Below, piece by piece: positions 21,690 through 33,506 of a stretch of DNA of 64,000 bases (position 1 is the first letter of the stretch; each line of letters opens with the position of its first letter). Under the pieces are notes generated by a model. It saw only the letters and a program-made list of their open reading frames with translations. It was not told where the DNA came from and searched no databases. This DNA comes from Agapetus fuscipes (Eukaryota > Arthropoda > Insecta > Trichoptera > Glossosomatidae). The stretch covers positions 15,313,960 through 15,377,959 of the forward strand of contig OX637333.1 of assembly GCA_951799405.1 (NCBI GenBank), given 5' to 3'. A program made the position numbers and the translations under genes.

Positions 21690-23260
21690 AAAAATTTTAA
21701 AATATTATTTTTTTCGGGGTAAACTGGTGATTAGCTCCTTTCGGAAATTTACTACGAACTGTTGGCTACTATTTGTAAATAATTTTATAGATCAGCTTTA
21801 GGTACTTTTGTGTGTTGTCAGGGAACATTGAAATCATTCTAAGAACCCTCAAAAAACGAAAGAGGATTGTAATTTTTGTAAAAAGGTAGCTTAGGATTCA
21901 TTTAAGTTTAATATTTACGATGGTTTTATTTCTTGCAAGCAATAGCATATCACTTTTGTGCGATGTTTGACTGATATACGGGTCACTTGGAGATTTAAAC
22001 TTGAACGAATCAGAGAAATTTTGTTTTGTAGTGTACAAATAGGTTATTTAGTTAGAATTAGGATTTCTTGACAACATTTTTGTTTTTATGTATGTAAATA
22101 TCTTCAACAGTTTTTTTTGTGTAAAATTTCAATGGTTTTCCGAATTAACCCTTTGGAAAAAGATTGAATAATGAAGTTTCTTTATTCTTCTAAAAAATGA
22201 AGTGGCGCCATTGAGAAAGAGTGGGAGGATGTGGTCCTTCGGGAAAAGGAAGCCGTTTTCCGGGATTCTACTTTCGTAGGTCCGTGTGTGGATTTTCCAC
22301 GGTATGTTGATGTAGGGATGAAATTATCACTGCTTTGAGTGAAAATTGATGTAAGAAAAATGCTGGCCTTTTTCTTGGAAAAGGGAGCGCATTTTCTTGA
22401 GATGCTACGTTTCGTAAATCTGGGATCTGATATGCACTTTTGTGTATAAGATGACACTTAAAGCCTTGTTCATTTTGTCGAAGGAGGAAAATGTCTGTGA
22501 GGACAGACGTGTTTGAGGCTCGAAAGAGCTGGTGTATTTGTAATATTTTGTTTGTGTATTCCATAATCAATTTAAGATGTTGTATATGGAATGTTCCATT
22601 TTTTTTTCGAGTGAGTTCGTAGTGGATTTTACGCACTAACATATTAAGAGGCTACCGTCCTCAAACGCCGGTGAGTTTTGAGCGCTATTATATACCTAGT
22701 GTTATGGTTTGCTCTCCATTCTCGAAATCCAAATAAAAGGCATGTCTCACATAAACAGTACAATGAAAGTATAAATTAAGGATTAAAGATTTGAGCACAT
22801 ACCTACTGTCGTGACACACAAGGCAAAAAATGATTGGTTTTTGCAATGTGTGTCACAACATCTTGTGTTCAATACTTTTCCCTCTGTCTGGTAGATGAGA
22901 GCCGTGAGACAGAAATATGTTTGTCCCTTTCTACTTTGACGTGATATGGTAACTAAAAGTTTTGCACGCAAAAATGATTTTTTGTGTCATTTATTTTGAC
23001 TAATAATGTTACATTGCCTCAAATTATACTATATGTGTACAGATCTGGGATGGCGATGTCCCTTTCACAAATTTCTATTGCCCAGGGTTACTCCTCGTTC
23101 ACCGAAAACTAATTTAAAAAAAGTGTTTCATATTTTTTACATTATTAGAAATCTTACCAATTATTTAATGTTTTAAAATTGTAATTTAAGCAACGCCCTA
23201 AATGACTACAGCATGAGTCTCAATATTTTTCGGGTGGCGCCTTGTATCCAGTCGTTATTC
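21690..23260. other. Unassigned interior of the LTR element
   Basis: Two overlapping minus-strand open frames at 22182-22642 have no motif I recognise and are not supported as genes. No repeat ends were found here. Confidence 0.5.
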
Positions 23261-23261
23261 C

Positions 23262-23310
23262 GCTAGGGGTGGCCAGTACCTCTGTAGATATATTTCCACT
23301 TTATTTATTT
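23262..23310 (-). repeat. Family L LINE 3' terminal fragment
   Basis: CCGCTAGGGGTGGCCAGTAC followed by CTCTGTAGA matches the complement of the LINE 3' end at 55205-55245. Confidence 0.6.
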
Positions 23311-23324
23311 GTTCATTTTCTAGT

Positions 23325-23455
23325 TTGTTTTTTATTTGTAATTCACATTCAGCATTTGTAAGCGCGAACTAACACGTGTTTGTGGGCATGCATTTGATAC
23401 GAGTTTTGATTGTCAATTTAGCTTTGCAACTTCGATTATAGATTATTACAGACTG
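23325..23455 (+). repeat. Family A SINE-like repeat, 3' half
   Basis: TTCAGCATTTGTAAGCGCGA, GTTTGTGGGCATGCATTTGA and a tail TCGATTATAGATTATTACAG are present; the 5' half is absent. It is flanked on both sides by small family L 3' pieces, as if inserted in one. Confidence 0.75.
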
Positions 23456-23518
23456 CAACTGTAACTCTGTCACCATTCCGCTAGAGGTGGCCAGAGCCTC
23501 TGCAGAGTTGCCTCATTT
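23456..23518 (-). repeat. Family L LINE 3' terminal fragment
   Basis: GCAACTGTAACTCTGTCACC, then CCGCTAGAGGTGGCCAGAGC, is nearly the same as the LINE terminus at 16595-16650. Confidence 0.75.
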
Positions 23519-23564
23519 TCAATATCGACGGACTTTGTTCGTTTTCAATAAAGCTTATTCGATC

Positions 23565-23782
23565 TCTGTTACAAAGATGTATTGACATTCAAGGCTTATT
23601 CATATTTAATGCACGCCTATAATATGCAGGCACATCTAAATTCACGCTTACACATGTTGCATGTGTACCTACATACATTTTTTTTTTACTTTCTCTGAAA
23701 TAGCGGTGACATTGGCAAGTAAAAACATTTTTTACAGCATGGGTGGTCAGCCACATGCCAACCTACAAGTTAAAGAACACAA
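23565..23782 (-). repeat. Family A SINE-like repeat
   Basis: A minus-strand copy with TTACACATGTTGCATGTGTA, GTGACATTGGCAAGTAAAAA and GGTGGTCAGCCACATGCCAA before CCTACAAGTTAAAGA. Confidence 0.8.
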
Positions 23783-23797
23783 ATATATGATCAACTC

Positions 23798-23852
23798 AAC
23801 TTAACTAAGCTACACATATAGTGAAGCTTCTTGCCGCGTTATTGTCTAGCCA
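23798..23852 (-). repeat. Family B SINE, terminal fragment
   Basis: AACTAAGCTACACATATAGT followed by CTTCTTGCCGCGTTAT equals the 3' end of family B at 24630-24680. The region 23853-24625 beyond it holds nothing I can name. Confidence 0.65.
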
Positions 23853-24626
23853 GACAAATTTGGTTGGTGAAGACAATTTAAATTCACAAAACTATTTATA
23901 AAAAAGAATGGTTCAACTTCAAAACTATCGATATTTTTTTTTTAAATCAAGAAAAAAACCCATTAAGTTAAAGATTGCGACCCTGGTGCGTGAGCAAATG
24001 GATTCACACACACACGTCAAAATCGGGTGTTGTATGCGTAAGCTCGCGCGCCAGAAATTTCTTAGACAATGGGACGTGCTCTCGGCTCTGCATCTCAAGC
24101 TCGAATGTCGTTGAAACGAAATAAACAGCCGCTTTTATTCTATAGCTTTTCGCTTAACAAAATTATATGGAATTTTCGGAGCTGTTTTTTTATTGTATTT
24201 TGTTAAATTAACATGCATTATCACGAAAAAAAAATGCGGTCAACTTTGAGTTTGATTAATAAACTTACTATACATATATATTTTTTGTATACTTTCATTC
24301 ATAAAATTCAAGTTATTCATTGAACCCAGATAGCATTATTTTGTAATATTTCATAAGTTTGTGTACATTTTGACAGAATTCAAATAACTTTTATCATTTT
24401 TGGAAACGGTCAATCTGTAAAGTATACATTTCTTTATTTTATTCTGACAGTAACAGATTAAAAAAAAAAAGTAAACATAATGGACATTTAAAACCCAGAA
24501 CACCGTTTTGGACGTATTCGCTCTATGGGGTCAGCGAGTCTTGGATGTTGTCTCTATATGTAATTTTTTTTGTATTCAGCTCAGAACTTATTGTTATATA
24601 ATAGTCGACTCCTGTAACGAGTTATA

Positions 24627-25122
24627 AAACGCAACTAAGCTACACATATAGTGTAACTTCTTGCCTGCGTTATCCCCGAAGGGGTCGCATGTGGCGCTTC
24701 GGGACCTATTTATTTTTACAGGTAAGGGGGCCGGCCTCACACCAACCACTTTCAGTTGAAGTGGGGGTTTCCCAGCTCCCGGGAGGCTGGTTCTCATTTC
24801 TTGTGAAGGCTGAGTAAACCTTTGAGATCGAACCCTTGCTCTCGGCATGGAATGCAAGCATTCCTACCAATTGAGCTATCGACCTTTTTACGAGCTTGAT
24901 CGTCGTCGCTACAAAGCGCCAATTCTCAAGCAAGACCCAGTTGCTGTAAGGCTGGATGGACCTTTGGTGACCGGTCATTGGTAAAGGTTTTATGAATTTT
25001 TCAACCCGGCGAACAGCAAATTTTAAAATATAAATGGTATATTTTTTGTGCTCCGCCGGGAATCGAACCCACAACCTTCCCATTCAGAGTCCGCAGTGTT
25101 ACCACTGAGCTACGGACCGGTC
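24627..25122 (-). repeat. Family B SINE with two tRNA-like promoter units
   Basis: Read on the minus strand from 25122, the head is GGTCCGTAGCTCAGTGG with a later GGTTCGATTCC, i.e. Pol III A box (about 25102-25112) and B box (25059-25069). A second tRNA-like unit follows: TAGCTCAATTGGTA (24865-24878) and GGGTTCGATCTC (24824-24835). The element ends in CTACACATATAGTG-type sequence at the left. The first head has CTG at the anticodon position, but the fold is imperfect and the unit is continuous with a long repeated body, so I call it a SINE and not a tRNA gene. Confidence 0.82.
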
Positions 25123-25499
25123 AAGTTATGAGTTATGACTTGGTTAATATAAGTACCATTGTAAAATATGTTTTGATAGCTGTGATTATTATTTATTGTT
25201 TAGAGTTTTCGACATGTTTTGGTGAAGAAAAAAGGCCTTGTTACAAGATCGCTTTTAATCCGCGTCTTGTCGGTTATTGGAACCACCTTGAAATTTCCCA
25301 AACCAAATCGATAATTCTCACAGCCACCAGTTTTCTTCTTCCTTCTTTCTGGTGTATTGATAGGATAGAAGGATGTTCCTGTAAATCCCCTTTTCCTTTT
25401 TGTGTTCCCAAAAAATTTTCAATTTTCTTAATGCTCAAAGACCTGGTGTTGTGTGCGAAGACTGTTGGGTTGCTCCTGGTTTTCTTTCTTTATTTTTGT

Positions 25500-25511
25500 G
25501 AGAAAGGGGAA
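25500..25511 (+). other. Polypurine tract of the LTR element
   Basis: GAGAAAGGGGAA stands immediately before the right LTR, the expected place for plus-strand priming. Confidence 0.75.
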
Positions 25512-26511
25512 TGTTATGTTATTTTAAAATAACATATAAAAAAAACAATCTCCAAGTGTGCAGTGCGTGTTTGTGGGCCGAACGGAGCCGAACGGTCACG
25601 GAAGCGGCCGAACTGTGCCGTGTGACCTAATGGGGCCGTCGGTCATCAGTTCCCGGCAAGATTTTTTTTTTTTTTTTTTGGTGCACAACAGGTTGCCCTA
25701 ATTACAGTGCACCCTCACAGCCATCAACAAGCTGGGAGGAACTCTTTTACCATACTTTTGAAGGTGTCTACATTATATTGAAATATATCTATTTTTGACT
25801 CGTTAATGAGTTTGACACTCCGAGTTAAAGGATGTTGTGCCAACACATCGGTGCGGCTCATTGGTACATGAAAAAGATCATGACCTCGCCCCCGATTATA
25901 GTAATTTGGTACAAACAACCTGAAACCCTCCAACAGGGTGGGACTGTCTATTAAACCATTGATGACTTTATAAGTGAGCACCATCAGGGTCCCGTTGCGC
26001 CTAGTTTCTAAGCTCAAGATGTCAACCGATTAAGACGTCAGCGACCAAGCACCAAGCGGTGCAAGAGGGGGCACTACAATGGAGTTTCCTCCCCCCCATC
26101 TACTTGGATTTCCTGCTAGAAAGGCACCCGTCTTGTGGACCAGAGGCATAGGAGACATAAAGGCATAGGAGCGCCCACCTAGGGGCTCCAACGTGTGGAG
26201 GCGTCCGCCTCTTGATCCACCGCTAGCCTGGGGCGCTGCCCCAGGCCATTCAGTTCGGGAATCCAGCCAACAGAATAGGGAGTGTTTCAGTAAAAAGACG
26301 TAGGTCTGGCTCTTCCCTTATTTCCTCTTTTTCCCCCATATTAGTACAGTAAATAAACCCTTATTTGTTCATGTTAAACTCATCTTTTACCATACAACCT
26401 TCCCAAGATATAAGTAAGCAATACCGAAGGAAAGAACCCCACGTCCTGAGAGTGATGCTGATGAGAGCTAGCCGGATGTAAGTATCCTGAAGATACCTTT
26501 CAATCTAAACA
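25512..26511 (+). repeat. 3' LTR, interrupted by a LINE fragment
   Basis: This repeat matches 17872-18505 with scattered substitutions and is longer because a CR1/L2-like LINE fragment entered at CCCGGCAAGAT. It ends CTAAACA at 26511, next to LINE sequence (TAACACCTTCTTCACC). Confidence 0.88.
25664..26016 (-). mobile_element. 5'-truncated CR1/L2-like LINE inserted in the LTR
   Basis: A run of T at 25664-25679 marks the poly(A) end of a minus-strand insertion. The word CAAGAT flanks both sides (25659-25664 and about 26012-26018), the likely target duplication. The insert encodes the C-terminal tail of a reverse transcriptase: SLETRRNGTLMVLTYKVING, VPNYYNRGRGHDLF and NVDTFKSMVKEFL, a pattern typical of CR1/L2/Jockey-group LINEs. 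Confidence 0.82.
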
Positions 26512-27315
26512 TAACACCTTCTTCACCAAAAACCTCATTAATATATTCTTTCCATCTCTTTTTTACATCGTCTTTATTCCACAGAATGTCTCCGCTGACA
26601 TTTTTGATTCCTGGAGTTGTGGACCTCTTTCCATCTCTTTTTTACATCGTCTTTATTCCACAGAATGTCTCCGCTGACATTTTTGATTCCTGGAGTTGTG
26701 GACCTACAACTGTCGTTGTTTTGTCTCACCCAGCTCCAGAACATCTTTTTATTGTCAGAGAAGTCATTCTGTGCTCTTTCACTCAATTTTTCTTCCACTC
26801 TTCTCTTACTCATTTGAACGTCATTCTTCGCGAGCCATTTTTTCGCCTTGTATTCAGTCTCTAACACTTTATTCTTTCTGTCATTAATCCAATTTAAATA
26901 GCTCTCTTTCTTCTCTTTCACTGCTTGTTTAACCTTATCATTCCACCATTCATTGCCTTTCTTATGCCGAATCGTAACTTCACCGCATACTTTCTTTGCG
27001 CTTTCAACCAAACATGTTTTAAATGTTTTCCACATTTTTTCTACACATGCATTCTTCACAAGTTCCTTGCATTCATCCGATTTCAAAAACTGGCTTACTT
27101 TAGCTTCAAAATCATTCCTGACATTTTCATCATCTAATTTTTCCACTTTCACTCTTTTCATTTTAATCACTTTCACTCTTTTCATCTTGATCACTTTCGT
27201 ACTTTTCCTATCTTTTACTTCGCCTATCATTACTTTTGCACATGATGGTCTGAGCCCACGGATATACCTTGGTGGACTCTGACATCTCTTATGGCACCTC
27301 TCATACATTCTTCCA
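26512..27315 (-). pseudogene. Family L LINE, linker between endonuclease and RT
   Basis: Minus-strand translation gives KGNEWWNDKVKQAVKEKK, ESYLNWINDRKNKVLETEYK, KKMFWSWVRQNNDSCRSTTP and WNKDDVKKRWKE. This is the region just upstream of the RT in the LINE at 53437. The end YINEVFGEEGV continues, across the LTR element, as KGFDSTVRGDND at 17871. A local tandem duplication of about 63 bp (26577-26639 and 26640-26702) and a KVIKMKRV duplication near 27150 disrupt it. Confidence 0.85.
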
Positions 27316-27321
27316 TACATA

Positions 27322-27901
27322 TGTAGGTCAAAACCGCTTTTGTGATGTCTCGGGTTGACTATTGCTCAACGCTGTATATAGGTCAGCCGAAAAAACAGTT
27401 CAGCCGGCTTCAATCTGTGCTGAACTCTGCAGCAAGACTCAGATTCGGGATGTCTAAATTTAACCATATAACTCTATTGTTGAAAAAACTGCATTGGCTT
27501 CGTTTTCCGGAGAGGGTGGTCTACCGTGTTTGTCTGATGGTTTACAAAGCTGTCAATGGTATGGCTCCTTCATACTTGTCTGAAATGTTCTCACGTGTTG
27601 AGATAGATTTGAGACGCCAAACTCTCAGATCTGCGGAGTGTGGGGTGTTTGACTTAGTCCAGCCGTCACGTCAGACACGCACTAATTTTGGGGACCATGC
27701 TTTCCGGTTTGCGGGCCTAATGGAGTGGAACAGACTACCACCTAATGTGAGGAAGGCAGAAACTGTTGGTGTCTTTAAAGGAGCACTAAAGACGCATCTT
27801 TACAAAAAATCTTATCCGTGATTTGAGAGGGCCCTTGAGGTGTGACACACACAAAAACGGCGCTCTTTTGTTATGTGTACCTTATAAATAAATTCTCCTA
27901 A
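27322..27901 (+). pseudogene. CR1/L2-like LINE 3' fragment
   Basis: The frame from 27342 to 27821 encodes the conserved RT C-terminus: MSRVDYCSTLY, LQSVLNSAARLRFG, LKKLHWLRFPERVVYRVCL, KAVNGMAPSYLS, MEWNRLPPNVRKAE and FKGALKTHLYKKSYP. It stops naturally at 27821 and is followed by a 3' UTR with GAGGTGTGACACACACAAAA that recurs at 5160. The 5' end is truncated, and the Helitron-like array starts immediately after its tail. Confidence 0.85.
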
Positions 27902-29896
27902 TCTATTATATAAAAATCTAGGGGGTATTTGCGTCTGTTTTTTTCGAATTTGTAAAAATGTTTTTCTAAAAAGTGTTTCTCTTGATAAACTGAACTAACG
28001 CTCAATTCCAGAATTTTTGGTGTTTGTTTGTTTGTTTGTTTGTTTGTTTGTTTGTCCGTTTGTCCGTTTGTTTGTATATTTGTACCATTATAGGCGCCCA
28101 GACCGTTCGCAGCACGATGCTGAAATTTTGCACACCGCCATAAAGTGTCAGTGGCTAAACAACTGTCAGGGTCCGGATGACGTCACGTGCATATTTCGCA
28201 TACCTGCGATACAGACTGAAATTTGAAATCTTGCCGCTGGCGGCCATTTTAAATTTACAGGCTTGATATTCGAAACAGTCATGTCTCTTAGTAATTTTAA
28301 CAACTTTTGGAAGAAACTTTTTCGCAAAAAGTAAATTCTTCAAACAAAATTTGTAAATACCTACATAGAAAAAAATAAAAAATAATAGCTTTCAGGTGGC
28401 ACAACGGGCGCATGCATAAAGTTGGAACATTGAAATTAGGTATGCTATCTGAACATAAACAGACTTAAATATTTTCAAAAGAAAAACGAAATACATGAAG
28501 GATTTAGAGTAGCTGCCATACATTTTTTTTGGTTTCTTCAATATTTAACATTCTCCTGCCGTTTATTTTATAATTCTGAAGATTTATTCGCAATGATTAA
28601 GTTTGTTTTGCTAATGTTAACATTTTTTGAAAGAAAACTTTTTTCAATGACAATTTTTTTCCAACAAAATTTTGAAAAACCTGATTTTCACAAAAAAGTC
28701 AAATTTATAAGTAAAAAAATAAACTATTTTGATGCTACACAAACAATTATAATTTAGTGAAATGTAATGATATGTAATAGGACAATCCCGCCAAGTGTAT
28801 ATTTTGCATACCCGCGATACCAACTAAAAAAATACATTGCTCTGCAGGCGGCCATTTTGAATGTCTAGGCCTCATACTCCAATTTAAAATGCATTTTAGT
28901 AAACCCCATAAATGTTGGAAGAAACTTTTTTTCTACCGCAAATTTCTTTGAACAAATATTTAAAAAGTAAAATTTCATACAAAGTGTCTTATATATAAAA
29001 ATAAAAAAAGTTAAAAAGTTTTTTATTTTTATTTTCAAAAGTCATTTTTTTCTTAGAGTTCTGTCGATGGGTCGAACGTTTTCCCATACTTAGATTTTTG
29101 TAGAGTGTGAGTTTAGGCATTTTAAGGTATCTTCAGGTACCAAGCAGTATCAGACACTAAAATATCGTGAAAAGTATCACAAGCAGTTTTAAGATGTCAA
29201 AAGATAATTCAGAGCAGGACGAGCAGTTTGAAGGCATTTCATGACAATAAGAGCAGCTGGAACAATCTAAAAACAAAAGCACCAGTACCAACAAAACAAT
29301 GCCGTATGGCAAACGCAGTCATGTTTCATGCCACTATAAGACAATTGCAAGCAACACAGGTACGCTTAAGATACTATTACCAGCAAAACGAAAAAGAGCA
29401 GAAAAGACAAGTTGTACACTTAAATGATAATTAACGGGTCGAGCATCATTATAAACCAACACCAGAAAAATAAAGAGCAGAAATAACAAGCAGGATAAAG
29501 ACTTCAGCACCTGCACAACAATAGGAAGTAGCACGATCAGGCCTGGGATTCTACCATAAAACTGTCCACTTTTTTGTTGTTGTTGGTCAGTTAGTTCTCT
29601 TGAATTTTTTAAAAATCAGAGCAGGGGTAAAGTGTGCTGGCGAAGCCGGACTTTAAACTAGAATGCCGTAATCGTGTAGGCAGGCTATTTAACTTAAATT
29701 CGTCTTTCGTGGATTAAAGATATTCGGAACATGAAAATAATTAAATTACCTTTTCATCACAAAATTTATTAAATTAAATCTTAAAGCATTCAATGAAATA
29801 AAGAACATATGGGCAAAAAATTATGGCGAAGCCAGACTAAAACCTGCCCGGAGGGCCTAGCAGCCAACCGTGCGAGAGCGCGGTTTGGTCTGCTAG
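27902..29896 (+). mobile_element. Helitron-like unit 1 (long form)
   Basis: The unit starts TCTATTATATAAAAATC and ends ...GGTCTGCTAG at 29896, followed at once by the next unit's TCTTATATATAAAA. The 3' end has a 40-nt hairpin (29857-29896) with a GAGA loop. There is a (TTTG)n run near 28020. No Rep/helicase is encoded; small open frames repeat in every unit. It contains a ~190-bp segment (about 29650-29840) missing from units 2, 3 and 7. Confidence 0.78.
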
Positions 29897-31694
29897 TCTT
29901 ATATATAAAAAAGGAGAGGGTATTTGCGTCTGTTTTTTTCGAATTTGCAAAAATGTTTTTCTAACAAGTGTTTCTATTGACAAACTGAACTAACGCTACG
30001 TTCCAGAATTTTTGGTGTTTGTTTGTTTGTTTGTTTGTTTGTCCGTTTGTTTGTTTGTATATTTGTACCATTATAGGCGCCCAGACCGTTCGCAGCACGA
30101 TGCTGAAATTTTGCATACCCCCTTAAAATAATAGTGGCTAAACAACTGTCAGGGTCCGAATGACGTCACATGCATATTTCGCATACCTGCCATACAGACT
30201 GAAAATTGAAATCTTGCCGCTGGCGGCCATTTTGAATTTACAGACTTGATATTCGAAACGGTCATGCCTCTTAGTAATTTTAACAACTTTTGGAAGAAAC
30301 TTTTTCGCAAAAAGTAAATTCTTCAAACTAAATTTGTAAATACCTACATAGAAAAAAATAAAAACTCATAACTTTCAGGTGGCACAACGGGCGCATGCAT
30401 AAAGTTGGAACATTGAAATTAGGCATGCTATCTGAACATAAACAGACTTAAATATTTTCAAAAGAACAACGAAATACATGAAGGATTAAGAGTAGCTGCC
30501 ATACATTTTTTTTGGTTTCTTCAATATTTAACATTCTCCTGGCGTTCATTTTAAAAGTCTGAAGGTTTTTTCTCAATGATCAATTTGGTTTTGCTTATGT
30601 CAACATTTTTTGAAAGAAAACTTTTTTCAATGACAATTTTTTTCCAACAAAGTTTTGAAAAACCTGATTTTCACAAAAAAGTCAAATTTATAAGTAAAAA
30701 AATCAACTGTTTTGATGCTACACAAACAATTATAATTTAGCGAAATGTAATGATATGTAATAGGACAATCCCGCCAAGTGTATATTTTACATACCCGCGA
30801 TACAAACTAAAAAAATATATTGCTCTGCAGGCGGCCATTTAAAATTCATAGGCCTCATACTCGAATTTTGAATGCATTTTAGTAAACCCCATAAATGTTG
30901 GAAGAAACTTTTTTTCTACGGCAAATTTCTTTGAACAAATATTTAAAAAGTAAAATTTCATACAAAGTGTCTTATATATAAAAATAAAAAAAGTTAAAAA
31001 GTTTATTTTTTTTTAATTTTCAAAAGTCATTTTTTTCTTAGAGTTCTGTCGATGGGTCGAACGTTTTCCCATACTTAGATTTTTTGTAGATTGTGAGTTT
31101 AGGCATTTTGAGGTATCTTCAGGTACCAAGCAGTATCAGACACTAAAATATCGTGAAAAGTATCACAAGCAGTTTTAAGATGTCAAAAGATAATTCAGAG
31201 CAGGACGAGCAGTTTGAAGGCATTTCATGACAATAAGAGCAGCTGGAACAATCTAAAAACAAAAGCACCAGTACCAACAAAACAATGCCGTATGGCAAAC
31301 GCAGTCATGTTTCATGCCACTATAAGACAATTGCAAGCAACACAGGTACGCTTAAGATACTATTACCAGCAAAACGAAAAAGAGCAGAAAAGACAAGTTA
31401 TACACTTAATTGATAATGATCGTGTCGAGCATCATTATAAACCATCACCAGAAAAATAAAGAGCAGAAATAAAAAGCAGGATAAAGACTTCAGCACCTGC
31501 ACAACAATAGAAAATAGCACGATCAGGCCTGGGATTCTACCGTAAAACTGTCCACTTTTTGTTGTTGTTGTTGGTCAGTTCTCATGGATCTTTTAAAAAT
31601 CAGAGCAGGGGTAAAGTGTGCTGGCGAAGCCGGACTTCAAACTGCCCGTAGGGCCTAGCAGCCAACCGTGCGAGAGCGCGGTTTGGTCTGCTAG
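29897..31694 (+). mobile_element. Helitron-like unit 2 (short form)
   Basis: Starts TCTTATATATAAAAAAGG and ends CTAG at 31691-31694, directly abutting units 1 and 3. It is 1798 bp and lacks the ~190-bp segment of unit 1. Confidence 0.78.
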
Positions 31695-33506
31695 TCTTAT
31701 ATATAAAAAAGGAAGGGGTATTTGCGTCTGTTTTTTTCGAATTTGCAAAAATGTTTTTCTAAAAAGTGTTCCTCTTGATAAACTGAACTAACGCTCAATT
31801 CCAGAATTTTTGGTGTTTGTTTGTTTGTTTGTTTGTTTGTTTGTTTGTTTGTTTGTGTGTTTGTTTGTATATTTGTACCATTATAGGCGCCCAGACCGTT
31901 CGCAGCACGATGCTGAAATTTTGCACACCCCCATAAAGTGTCAGTGGCTAAACAACTGTCAGGGTCCGGATGAGGTCACGTGCATATTTCGCATACCTGC
32001 CATACAGACTGAAAATTGAAATCTTGCCGCTGGCGGCCATTTTGAATTTACAGACTTGATATTCGAAACGGTCATGCCTCTCAGTAATTTTAACAACTTT
32101 TGAAAGAAACTTTTTCGCAAAAAGTAAATTCTTCAAACTAAATTTGTAAATACCTACATAGAAAAAAATAAAAAATAATAACTTTCAGGTGGCACAACGG
32201 GCGCATGCATAAAGTTGGAACATTGAAATTAGGCATGCTATCTAAACATAAACAGACTTAAATATTTTTAAAAGAACAACGAAATACATGAAGGATTAAG
32301 AGTAGCTGCCATACATTTTTTTTGGTTTCTTCAATATTTAACATTCTCCTGGCGTTCATTTTACAAGTCTGAAGGTTTTTCCTCAATGATCAATTTGGTT
32401 TTGCTTATGTCAACATTTTTTGGAAGAAAACTTTTTTCAATGACAATTTTTTCCAAACAAAATTTTGAAAAACCTGATTTTCACAAAAAAGTCAAATTTA
32501 TAAGTAAAAAAATCAACTGATTTGATGCTACACAAACAATTATAATTTAGCGAAATGTAATGATATGTAATAGGACAATCCCGCCAAGTATATATTTTGC
32601 ATACCTGCGATACCAACTAAAAAAATACATTGCTCTGCAGGCGGCCATTTTGAATGTCTAGGCCTCAAACTCGAATTTTAAATGCATTTTAGTAAACCCC
32701 ATAAATGTTGGAAGAAACTTTTTTTTTACGGCAAATTTCTTTGAATAAATATTTAAAAAGTAAAATTTCATACAAAGTGTCTTATATATAAAAATAAAAA
32801 AAGTTAAAAAGTTTATTTTTTTTTAATTTTCAAAAGTCATTTTTTTCTTAGAGTTCTGTCGATGGGTCGAACGTTTTCCCATACTTAGATTTTTTGTAGA
32901 TTGTGAGTTTAGGCATTTTGAGGTATCTTCAGGTACCAAGCAGTATCAGACACTAAAATATCGTGAAAAGTATCACAAGCAGTTTTAAGATGTCAAAAGA
33001 TAATTCAGAGCAGGACGAGCAGTTTGAAGGCATTTCATGACAATAAGAGCAGCTGGAACAATCTAAAAACAAAAGCACCAGTACCAACAAAACAATGCCG
33101 TATTGCAAACGCAGTCATGTTTCATGCCACTATAAGACAATTGCTAGCAACACAGGTACGCTTAAGATACTATTACCAGCAAAACGAAAAAAGGGCAGAA
33201 AAAGACAAGTTATACACTTAAATGATAATGAACGGGTCGAGCATCATTATAAACCATCACCAGAAAATTAAAGAGCAGAAATAAAAAACAGGATAAAGAC
33301 TTCAGCACCTGCACAACAATAGAAAATAGCACGATCAGGCCTGGGATTCTACCGTAAAACTGTCCACTTTTTGTTGTTGTTGTTGGTCAGTTCTCATGGA
33401 TCTTTTAAAAATCAGAGCAGGGGTAAAGTGTGCTGGCGAAGCCGGACTTCAAACTGCCCGTAGGGCCTAGCAGCCAACCGTGCGAGAGCGCGGTTTGGTC
33501 TGCTAG
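31695..33506 (+). mobile_element. Helitron-like unit 3 (short form)
   Basis: Starts TCTTATATATAAAAAAGG and ends CTAG at 33503-33506. It is 1812 bp and very close to unit 2 over its length. Confidence 0.78.

Larger units (their letters stand above)
17872..26511 (+). mobile_element. 8.6-kb LTR retrotransposon without gag/pol, inserted in a LINE
   Basis: Two direct repeats starting TGTTATGTTATTTT and ending CTAAACA bound the element (LTRs 17872-18505 and 25512-26511). A primer-site-like TGGCGCATCC... follows the left LTR after one base, and a polypurine tract GAGAAAGGGGAA precedes the right LTR; this fixes the plus orientation. The flanks are the two halves of one minus-strand LINE, which proves insertion. 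I find no target-site duplication (TCCTT left, TAACA right). The 7-kb interior codes for no gag, protease, RT or integrase that I can recognise and has taken up other repeats. It fits a large non-autonomous derivative. The LTRs differ by several substitutions, so it is not very young. Confidence 0.8.

Noticed and set aside
22182..22642. Two overlapping minus-strand frames of 91 and 124 residues
   Set aside because: They show no known motif and no splice or codon pattern that supports coding; they lie in the noncoding interior of an LTR element.
25045..25122. Possible tRNA gene on the minus strand (CTG at the anticodon position)
   Set aside because: A and B boxes are good, but the acceptor and anticodon stems do not pair well, and the unit is the head of a longer dispersed repeat found again at 38940-39433.
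28155..28343. A 62-residue minus-strand frame found again in most Helitron-like units (MKNLLFAKKF...)
   Set aside because: It recurs only because the units recur. It has no recognisable domain, and the reading is not better kept than the neighbouring noncoding sequence.
31214..31459. An 81-residue plus-strand frame repeated in the units (MKAFHDNKSS...)
   Set aside because: It varies in length and breaks between units and shows no Rep or helicase motif. It may be a remnant of a coding relative but is not a gene here.
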